Source: Cordylochernes scorpioides (Eukaryota > Arthropoda > Arachnida > Pseudoscorpiones > Chernetidae). From it: a stretch of 64,000 bases of DNA. The notes under the pieces were generated by a model. The model made no database searches. It was not told where the DNA came from and worked only from the letters and a program-made list of their open reading frames with translations. Shown here piece after piece: positions 22,017 to 32,700 of the stretch (its first letter is position 1; the number at the start of each line of letters is the position of its first letter). A program made the translations under genes and the position numbers. The stretch spans positions 20,312,684 through 20,376,683 of the forward strand of contig CP092870.1 of the NCBI GenBank assembly GCA_030710605.1. Reading direction: 5' to 3'.

Positions 22017-24295
22017 GTATACATATAGAATATATTTATTATGATTTATATATTATTATTATCCAGATTATTTTGATATTTTATTTGCGAAAATTATTAC
22101 TGTCATATTTTATATTACGTTTTGCAAACTTTTCTCTAGATACTTTATGTTCACAGTTTTAATTTTATGAAGATGCCCATTATTTCCATTTTTCTAGAGA
22201 TTTGGTTCTTATTTCCTTTCCTTGTAGCATATAAACACAGCATTCTAAACTTAACATTTACGTTGCTAGAGCATACACAATTCAAACAAATTTATTTATC
22301 ACTATAATATATTCTCCTAGACAAATATAACTTCCATAGTTTCAAAATGCATAGGATATAGCAACAAACGTCAATTCCAATTATAGCATATGCTTAAGTA
22401 GTATTGATTAACAATGGAGATTAAATTCACTATTCCGTCCTTTTGTTCAGGATTTGCAGATATTCACACATATTTGATATAATTTGAATGTTTTTCTCGA
22501 TAAACTTGAGGTTTCTCTTCTCGGAATTCCAGAATTGAGATTCAGTAATAGAAGATATCTCTAGGGTGGTGTGGCGAAGTCTTATTTTTATATTTCAATT
22601 TCCTTACAGGTCGTAAAATAAAGAGGATATTTAATTTCTAAAACCAATAAATATATTGATTAGTCGAAAATCCCTATAAGAATATTCTAATATAACATAT
22701 TTACTGAGATAAAAATGTTAATAAAATGATCTCTAGACTATGTCTATTTTCATGTTTGAGAGGTAGGTAAGACTGTAGGACTCAATGATTTATATATAGA
22801 GCAACAAATATATTTTAGGAAATCAAAAATATTATTAATCAGTTAATTTTAGAGGTATTACCATAAACCTCTTTCTTGTTTTATACACAGTTCTCTGTTC
22901 TCTTTAAGGTTCAGGAATTTCATTTTTCTTTAGAATGTTTAAACTCTTACATATAAAATTATTTTTTCTTCTTTTTAATAATAATTATAAATGAAGACAT
23001 TTTGTTGTAAATTTTTGATGACAATGTTTTTGTTTTCTTTCTCCTTGTTAATATCTTATTACTACTCTTTACTGCCTAATATTATTGTAAATATGTATAT
23101 ATGTAACGACAAATATAGAAACATGTATGTCAGCCCAAGTGTCCCTAGTAGGACAGCGCTTTGAATTAAAAATAAAATAAAGTGAAATAAATAAAATAAT
23201 CAGATTACTGTGTCAAACAAGACCGATAAGCGCCTGGTACTGGAATCTCTGACTTCTAAAAAACTTAAAGGAATCAATAGATCCATAGATTTGAACGACA
23301 TATAAGATAGTATAATTCCGGAATATTAACCGTCTTCTAAAAATAATTCATACCCTTACCCAGATATTAATATTTATTTGGTGCCTTTGATCTCAATATG
23401 ATTTGAATCCTTCCTTTAATCACACATAGACTCAATAGTGCATTACCATTAACTAATAATACCCCTCATCATAGTTTGTGACTTTACTGTTTAATTTTAA
23501 TGAGTATTTGCATATTAATATCTTATATTTCCTTCTTCCTTGTATTTATATATATGGATGTGTTTAATTATTAAATTTTAGCATCTTACCTCTCGAAGGG
23601 CTGTTACACCCGAAAGCTTTTATTGTCGTGATAAAAAAAGAAACTCTCTCTTCTCTTCGCTCAGCGAGTTGTCTTTTATTTATAATGAAAAATTTATAAT
23701 TATTTATATTATTTTCTCATTAATGATATATTTATATCCTTTTATAAATAATTTATTTCAACGTCTATTCTGATAATTGAATAATAATATCACCAATCAC
23801 ATTGTCACCAATAATTTGAAAATTCTAAAGCACGAATGCACTCGAGAATGGAAGTCAACCTCAAGTATTCGGATTTATTTAGTAATCAGTCAAATTACTC
23901 GTGCTTTCAAAACTGGTGCTGAGAAGATTTCTATTCTATTAGGTCTTAACAATGATCTCGTAGTGCCTTCAATTCCAAACCTAACAGCACTCTTGCGTGC
24001 GCTTTCATCCATGTTCATCAACAACGATATCCACATGTCCATCATTCATTATGTTAGTTAGCTGAAGAAATGCTAGCCGGAAAGCTTCTTTAATCAAGCA
24101 AATAAAAATATTTGTGCCGTCTTATGCTTTTTTGTAATTTACTTCATTGATTGAAGCATTAGCAACGTCCAAAGCTATAACTCATGCACTTTAACTAATT
24201 CTATATCTAAATTGGCTTTCAACAATTTGACAAACTACCCACAATCCCATGTTGTTTTTCAAAATCTATAATCTAGGCCTCCTTAGTAATCTATC
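22014..24295. other. AT-rich intergenic region
   Basis: I see no gene with supporting motifs. An open frame at 23777-24061 (94 residues) begins at a non-ATG codon and shows no family resemblance. A (TATA)-like tract and short repeats only. Confidence 0.5.
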
Positions 24296-24590
24296 TATAT
24301 CCTACATGAAGTAAAAAATGCAAATTGTAAGCAATTTCCCTCTAATAATGTTGTTGTCGCAGTTATGAGCAAACCGAAACTTTTCGTCTTTCCAAAGACT
24401 AAACAAGATACTATTTTCTTTTGTACCACAATCGCAGCCCAACGAATGACTTATCGACTAACTATCCTGCGATGAGCGACCAACAATACGTTTCATATAT
24501 TTTTTATTCGAAATGAAAGAAAACACAGAAGAGAGAGAGAAGATGGAATTCTGAAAATCCTAGAAAACAATCCCTCATACCAAGATTTAC
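24296..24590 (+). repeat. Dispersed repeat, copy 1
   Basis: This stretch aligns with 25560-25854 over about 295 bp with frequent substitutions. Shared blocks include ATGCAAATTGTAAGCAATTT and TTATGAGCAAA-CGAAACTT, through GAAAACACAGAAGA-AGAGAAGATG to CC-AGATTTAC. The family is not identified. It resembles decayed protein-coding mobile DNA. Confidence 0.6.
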
Positions 24591-25559
24591 AATGAAGCAG
24601 ACATTTCAGCATTACATACAATTTCAATATATAGGTTCCGTTAAGGCGAACAAAGCCATCAGAAAGACTCTAAAACTGTAAAAATATTCCAAAATCGCAG
24701 GCTTATTTAATTTATATGAGAAAACCTATACTCTGAAGCAATGCTAAAGATGTTAATGGCTTCAACCACCGCTCCTCGGACTTCCAAGTAGCTTAAACTG
24801 TATGTTCCAACACAGGACACGAAAGACTGAACACTCTCAAGTCTCACAACTGCTCCAATAAGGTAAAAGCCTTATTCAACCATTAAGCCACTCTTCTCGC
24901 AATTGTCCCTGCTTATAGCCAAAAATAGTTAGCACTAAAAATGATAAACCATCTAGAATTTTGCAGCTAATCCTCAAAAAATCACTAGATTCAGTCTTGG
25001 AACTTTCCTATAGAGAACCCGAAAGATGAGAAGATGCAATTTAACTCTGTTAATTATCTTGAAATAATAGTGTTGGCCAAACAGTATGTATTTTAAAATA
25101 TGATGTTATAAATTATATTTGATATCATTATTTTACCACTTACTATGAGATATTTCTTTGTCTAGAAGCCTAGATAAAACTTTTCTTTTTGCCTATAAAA
25201 TGTTTTGCTTAAAGTAAATAATCGATTTAACACCCCCCAATCATGTATTTTTAATATTAAAACTCTACTTATTATAATAGATGTTATAGAACGGTATAAA
25301 TTCTTCCAAAAAGAAAGAAGGGGTAAATATATTTTTCGAATATAACACAACGCCTTATTTTAAAATTACAAGACGAAGCTCACACACACATAAGAAGAAT
25401 ATTTAAAAAATAAGTATTCATGTAGTTCTTAATTTTATATGTGATTATAAAAGTACTTGTATTACTCTAATATTTATTTATTTATTTTTTAAATAGAGCA
25501 ATCCATAAATAAATCTTTGATTAAAAAGGCATATATTGGATCAAAATATCATATATTTT
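24591..25559. other. AT-rich intergenic region
   Basis: No gene or repeat boundary is recognised apart from the start of the AAAGGCATATATTGGAT repeat at about 25527, which leads directly into the next feature. Confidence 0.5.
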
Positions 25560-25854
25560 ACCAATATCCTACGTGAGGCAAATAATGCAAATTGTAAGCA
25601 ATTTCCCTCGAATAAAGTTGTTGCCGCGGTTATGAGCAAAACGAAACTTGTCATCTCTTCCAAGACCAAACAGCATACTACTTTTATTTGTGTCAAAATT
25701 GCAGGCCAACGAAGAAGTGCATTTCTGAACTATCCTACCATCAGCGACCAAAAATACATTTCAGATATTATTCATTTGAAATATAAGAAAACACAGAAGA
25801 AAGAGAAGATGTATTTCTGAAAATTCTATAAAACAATCCCTAATACCAGGATTT
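25560..25854 (+). repeat. Dispersed repeat, copy 2
   Basis: This is the better preserved relative of 24296-24590. One frame reads 94 codons (25536-25820, non-ATG start), including FTNILREANNANCKQFPSNK and FLNYPTISDQKYISDII, but I recognise no domain. The preceding AAAGGCATATATTGGATC block is shared with 7834 and 14089. Confidence 0.6.
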
Positions 25855-26660
25855 ACTTATTTTAAATACTAATTTGAAAACGTGTGTATATATACATATA
25901 CCTATACATCGAAGGAACACAAGTAAATGAACAAATAAACATTTTGAAAATTGAAACTGTTAAAGATTATAAAAGGCATATAAAAAGGTGAGAAAGGAAT
26001 TTATATATTTGAAGAGAATTAATAGGCAATATTTCATATTTGCGAAGTTGAAAGGTGAAAATTACTATGCTTTTTTCCTATAAGATCCAAGGCATATCTC
26101 ATAAAAAAAGGAGCGTATGAAAAGTGATTAATTCTGATTTTGACGATAGATAAACTGCTCATCAAAGGAAAAGCAACAATCTTCCCTCACATCAAATATT
26201 CTTAATAGTAGAAGATGAAATTTTGGACGGCATAGAAGATTGCTAGACAGGAAGCGAACCCTGAAATGTTCTGGATGAAATACATACGAAATATAGATTC
26301 TTTTATATATTTTATATAAATCAATAAAGGAATATTTGTCAAGAATGATAAATATTAATAAGAAACTAAAGAAAGGAGAACATTGTTTTAAAGATTCTGA
26401 AAATGAGCACTTATAATGTTAATAGGAGTGCATATTCTTGCAAATCAATGTTTATGAATTTTGAACAAAATGAAAAAAAAAAGACTTCTCAAAAACAAAA
26501 GTTATCTATAAATTGTAATCATTAACATTGGGTTACTCACTAACTTTCTACAAAGAAATATCAAATTAAAAAGTAAAAGTCGTCATTCATATTCAAATTG
26601 AAAATATTATAAAAATTGGGTGTAGAAAATAGGAATGAATATTTGAGACATTTATAATAT
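25855..26660. other. AT-rich intergenic region
   Basis: No gene recognised between the dispersed repeat and the 3' end of glycine-rich gene 2. Confidence 0.55.
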
Positions 26661-26666
26661 AATAAT

Positions 26667-26672
26667 TTATTT
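26667..26672 (-). terminator. AATAAA polyadenylation signal, gene 2
   Basis: The reverse complement reads AATAAA, about 35 nt beyond the gene 2 stop. The surrounding 3' UTR (AATAATTTATTTGATAGG in plus orientation) resembles that of gene 1. Confidence 0.65.
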
Positions 26673-26706
26673 GATAGGTGTAAATTTTAATTTCTAAAAG
26701 CTGGAT

Positions 26707-29700
26707 TTAGTGGTGGAGTCCCAGACCCAGGCCGAGTCCCAGACCAAGACCGCCCACACCAACACCATAGCCGCCATATCCTCCGTTTCCAGCTCCATAG
26801 CCTCCATAACCTCCGTTGCCAGCTCCATAGCCTCCATAACCTCCGTTTCCAGCTCCATAGCCGCCATATCCGTGGGCAGCCCTCTGGTTGTCCAGGTTGT
26901 AGACGACAGCGGCGTCCTTGGTCACCACTCCGTGGTGGTAGACGGCGGAGGCGACAGCCAGGACGGCCAGCAGGCAGAGAGCGGTGAACTATAATATACA
27001 AGACAGTGTCAGTATGTACATTTAAAATTATATATACATCCAAATGGATATCTCAGTGGATAATTTCTTTTTTTCAGGCAATTCCTATTCTATGTTTTAC
27101 ATCAATCTCTCTCTCAATCGCACAAATCGAAATGAGTATTCTTATGGAAAAATTAAAAAGTTTAATAAATGTCAGACAAATATATGCTGTTGAAATTATA
27201 AATATATATGCTTAGAAATCATATATTTTCCAATAGATTCATTATTTCTGTATCTCGTATGAATAATGGCTAGAAGCATATTGATGACATATGTGATAAG
27301 ATATCGTTGACAGGCTTTCAGTTTGCTTAGATCCTCACCGCACCTGAGAGTGAAGTGGCAAGGCCTGATATTGGCTACATCAAGTGGGACATTGTTCAAG
27401 ACTAGAAATCAACAGATATATATCGTCAAGTTGATAAACATCTTTGGGAGTGGAAAACAATAACTACGAGTCCTGGCGAAATTTATATATCGCAAAATCA
27501 AATCAATTCCTATAAGGTTTAATTATATTATATATTAGATATATATTTCATATTTAAATCTAATGCATGCTTTTGACGTGACAACGTCTCAAATTAGGTT
27601 GCGGCTGGGAGTCACTTATGAAAAAGTGTAACGCCCGGTAACGTTACGATGAGTCACCGAACGAGAGTGCTGCGCGCGCAGCGCTAGAGAATTAGGCGCA
27701 TTGAATCGGCGCATGCTTGTCTCTGTCTTTGTCTTTCTCGAACGTTCTTGGCGTTGGAAAAACAAGAAAGCGTCATAATACAAGTTCACACGTGTGGTTA
27801 AAGTATCGTCAGCTGTGTCTGTAGTGAAAATGTGGAGTGCTTAGATTCGTCATTTACAACAACTACAACAATAAAGGTAAATAATTGTACACTGATATTT
27901 CATTATCGTAAACTATGATTGATTGATTAATTGTTAGATTGACACAAAAGTTGAGAAACTGAGTTTATAGGTTATGTCATACTATTGATAAATGTTGATA
28001 GTGTTAAGTAAATTATTAGTTTAAAATTAATTAATTATTATTTTACAAATTTTAAATAGTTTCAAATTTATTTAGCAAAAATTTGAACCTTCGATCTGAA
28101 TAAATGTTTTGATTTTCGAATTGATTCTTTAAAATTACAAATATTAAGAAAAAGTGGCAGATATAAGAAAACTTTATTTAAACTGTGTTGAGCAAGAATT
28201 TTAACATCTAATATAAGTAAATGTTTTAATTTTCAACTTCATCATTTACAATTACAAATTTTATTTAATTTCAAATTTATTTAGCAAAATTTGAACCTTC
28301 GATCTGAATAAGTGTTTTGATTTTCAAATTGATTCTTTAAAATTAAAAATTCATCCATTCAATTTCAAATGTTCAACAGGAATCACCACTCTCAAAACAA
28401 TGGAAACGGTGCCTTCAACTTCCAGTACTTCAATGGAGACGGAGGATATCGTGCCGTCAACGTCTGCAGTACCTTTCGTTGTTCCACACACCACCTCTAC
28501 CGCCAGAACGAATGCTCAGCGACAACGTGAGTACAGACTACGAAAAGCATTGACCAGAACTCCTGAACAAGTAAGAGCCTTTGCAAAAGCGGCTGCGGAG
28601 AGGCAACGCAGGTTCAAGCTACGTAAATCTGCTAACATAGCCCTCACCAGCGGTACGTCAGAGTCACCTGCTTCAAGGTCTTGTTCTGTGGTGGAGAGAA
28701 CAAGCGTTCCTGTCGTGGCGGAGAGAACGAGCGTTCCCCTAACTAACGCTCAACGGCAACGTGCATTCCGACAACGTAGAGCAGCATCTTCTCGGACTGA
28801 TGTACAACCGACTACTTCTTCAAGCCAAACAGCAATACAACTGGAACAATCCACCTGGTATACCAAATGGTCATCGTCAATACGGAGATTTCAATCTACT
28901 TTCCTGGACAACGATTTTGGCCATGCTTGCAAGGCCCAGGGTGGGACGTTTACTACAATTGTTTACAAGTACTCCTCAAAACAACCACAGCAATTGGTAT
29001 ATGTAGCCATGAGCCGCGTCACAAGTATCGACGGATTGTACATCATAACAGAAAAGGACTCTCCATTGGTTTTCAAACATGGCCGAGATGGAAACGACTC
29101 ACAGACTACTCGAGATATTCGCAATGAATACTTACGACTTCGTGGACACACTCTAGACACAATTACCAAACAAGCCGTAAAATTCTGTGACGACGCAACC
29201 GACGCTGGACAACTTATTGTAACGAACATCAACTGTCAAAGTTTAAGTGCCCATGCCGCGGACATTGAAACAGATACAGTGATACCACGATCAGACTATT
29301 TAGTATTGACTGAAACGTGGATGCGCGACACTTGTGAACCAACTCCAATCAAGGGTTATGAGTGCGTATCCAGGGAAAATAATCGACCTAACTCAGATAC
29401 CAACGCGGCTGGTGGAGTGGCGATCTATCGTAAATTATCATCGACATCTACGGCGGAAGTGTTCCAAGTTGCGATTACAGACGTAACTCGTGTCATTAAA
29501 ACCAAGGGTGACATGTGCATGACTGAAGTTACTTGCTTCGCCGCTAATACTAGCTTCAAGTTTATACTCGGTGCTGTATATATTCATCCAGGAGCTAGTA
29601 TGCAGGATATTGGAATGTTACTATGGCAAGGACTCGGTCCGTACATTCACAACAGCCAGTACGTGCCACCGTTCGTGCAAATTGATTCTAGTATACCGAT

Positions 29701-32700
29701 TCTTCTGTGTGGTGATTTTAACAAAAACGTAAAGCCTGACAACTCGTTTCTTAATTTCATGAAAAATACGTATATTCTTGATTGCGTATCAAACGTTTCT
29801 AAGTCAACTACGTTAAAAGGAACAACTATCGACTTGACTTTCGCAAGACACATTACAGCAGAAACACTTCCTTTCATTTCATATTTCTCCTATCATCGTC
29901 CTATCCTCAACAAAATCACTCAAATAGGAAATAGTTAAGTTTAAGTTTACATGTACAATGTTTTAGTAAACAAAATATATTTCTATAGTTAAAATTTGTG
30001 CAATTCTTATTTTCATTCAATTCCTTGTTCCTATTGTGCAATTTAATTATATTCATATCAATAAATATTCTACCGTTGTCACGTAAAATCTTCGCCCGTA
30101 AAACCGACTTTACAGGCAACCATTGTTTTATATCATAAACAATAATTTATATACAAATTTTATTATTATTTAAATTTATAATATTTATAAATATTTTTAT
30201 TATGCGCGCGCGAGTGAGACTTAGAAGATATCTCGGAAGAAAAAAAAATACTTTTAAATTCATAAAAAGGTATTTTATGAATAATAAAAAGGCTTTACAG
30301 TCGCTATATAATTTTATAGTATAATGACAGCAATGGCTGCAGTAATAATTCGACAACCTTTGTATTCATGCATTCAAAAAATTGAACTTCAATAATACCT
30401 TAAATATTTCTTCAAGTACGATCGCATTTGACAATTTAATAGCAATTTATTGTCCATATATTCCATTCAGGATTAAACTATATGATTAGCCTGTTAAAAT
30501 CCTTTATTTTAGATTTTACTCTCGGTTTCATTTCAAATCGTCACAGCTGAAGCCTGCGCGAACATTGTCACCAGCCCGCGTAGAGGTAGCAATTTTTTTT
30601 TTTCAAAACAATCGTTCGCTGTTTTTGTTCAGGCTTCATCAATTTTAATTTTAAAAAATAAACTATTGTATTAACCCGTCGCATATACAACGGATAAATT
30701 GGAGAATATATTCACCCTGTTTACTCAATTTAATCTAAACCTGTCACACATGTGTGAGTCTAAAGTATGATTTAAAAACCTCATCTTTGTAAATGCCTAT
30801 TATAACTTATAAACTTTCTATTTGTGTAAAACGAAAATTGCAATCACACCGCGAATGTTTCTTCCAAACAAAAATCGAAATTTATTTTAAAGAGAAATAG
30901 CAAATATTTCTAACTTTCAGGATGAAGTATGATAGGATGAATTGTGAAGAGTAATGACAAACGGAAAAATAAAAGTGTCCAGGGATGGGAAACGAACCCA
31001 CTGTGTTCCGCTTACCGGGCAGATGCCATGTCCACTAGGCTTTTCCGTTTGTCATTACTCTTCACAATTCATCCTATCATACTTCTTCCTTAAAGTTAGA
31101 AATAATCGCTATTTCTCTTTAAAATAAATTTCGATTTTTGTTTGGAAGAAACATTCGCGGTGTGATTGCAATTTTCGTTTTACAATCATCAGCCGCGTTA
31201 TATATACTATTGTTTTGCCTTCTACATGCTTCGGTAAGCATTTTAAGGCACCACTCATAGTTAGGTGTCTCCGAGCGCCCGCCGCAGAGGAGGGCCAAGG
31301 AGAGGGCTGGAGAGGCGACGGCGAGGCCGTGAGCACCCCGGGGGAGAAGAGGGCTAGTGCGCGCCGTTTTGAGGGAACCAAGGCAGCACCAAGCACAACT
31401 AAGGCGCCGCGTTATATTGTATTTTAAATTCTATTTGTGTGTTTAAAAGTAGATCTGCATGAATTTTGTGTAAGATTCGATTAAATTACAACATGGAATA
31501 TTTTGAATAATAATTCCATCAGGGGATAAGTTTCTTTAATATAATGTTTTTTTATGTACGCAAGCTTCTCTCTCCTTTTAGTCAAATTAGCATTTCGAGA
31601 AGTGTAACAAAATAACTTAATAAACACCTTTTATAGCTTAAATTTTTATTTCTAATAGATATAGCTCGAATTCATATAATAAACCCTGTTAAAGAAATGT
31701 ATCTACACATGGTGATCTTCGGTTTATTCAATTGGGCACAAGCGTTTATCTATTACTAGCGGACGTACCCGGCTTCGCCCGAGGTTTTTACCCGAGTAAA
31801 GGTTTGTCTAACGAACATTTGTTAAAACAATTCTCTATAAACTTGAAAAAAAAAAGATATATTTTGATAATTTGAAACTCGTAAATTTGAATCTCTCGAT
31901 AAAGTGAACATTTTTTCCCGGTCCCTGTGTGCCGTGTCATCCTGAATTTTGTCTTTCATAATTTTCTACATTACAAAATCATCGTTTTATCTAGTAAACA
32001 TATTTTCCCGGTCCCTTGAACAATACTCGATAAGTTGAATAAAATCATGGTCGTGAATCTCTCGATAAAGTGATTGTTTTTTCCCGGTCCCTGTGTGCCG
32101 TGTCATCCTGAATTTTGTCTTTCATAAATTTCTACATTACAAAATCATCGTTTTATCTAGTGAACATATTTTCCCGGTCCCTTGAAAAATACTCGATAAG
32201 TTGAATAAAATAATGGTCGTGAATCTCTCGATAAAGTGTTTATTTTTTCCCGGTTCCTGTGTGCCGTGTCATCCTTGATTTTTTTTCTTTCCTAATTTTC
32301 TACATTACAAAATCATCGTTTTATCTAGTGAACATTTTTTCCCGGTCCCTTGAAAAATACTCGATAAGGTTGAATAAATTCATGGTCGTTTATGAAAGAT
32401 GGACGAAGTTCCCGGAGGTCATCTTGGGCAAGCTCCCGCGAGGCTTTTTTTCTTGTCTACTTGGCATAGCTGTGTCACCAACTCTGCCCTGATTGGTCGG
32501 TGGGTACTTTGACTGTCGGCCGGCGGCCGGGCGAATCCATTCTCGCACGGGGTCTGCCCCACTCCAAACTTTTGGCAAAGCACTTTCTAATATTAAAGAT
32601 TATTGTCTTAAATAATCTTTAAGAACAAAAAGTATAATAATTGAACGATAGGAAATTATAGTAAATAATTATACTAAACTAAATGATGTAAAAATAATTA

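Larger units (their letters stand above)
27570..30120 (+). mobile_element. Helentron-type element, internally deleted, in gene 2 intron
   Basis: The inferred left end carries GACGT-gaca-ACGTC (27575-27588) and a GC-rich leader. The inferred right end carries a small hairpin, GTAAA-accgac-TTTAC (30098-30113), followed by AGGCAACC. Between them is a gene with a PIF1-helicase C-terminus and a C-terminal endonuclease, the domain pairing that defines Helentrons among Helitrons. The Rep domain and most of the helicase are missing, so it cannot move alone. Ends are inferred from local structure and need copies elsewhere for proof. Confidence 0.65.

Noticed and set aside
30974-31041. Functional tRNA-Thr (GGT) gene
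   Set aside because: Anticodon and T arms pair, but the acceptor stem does not and the sequence is embedded in a palindrome. tRNA-derived repeat is the better call.
31215-31427. 70-codon plus-strand and 95-codon minus-strand frames over the GC-rich island
   Set aside because: Overlapping frames on opposite strands are expected by chance in GC-rich sequence, and neither shows a domain or start context.
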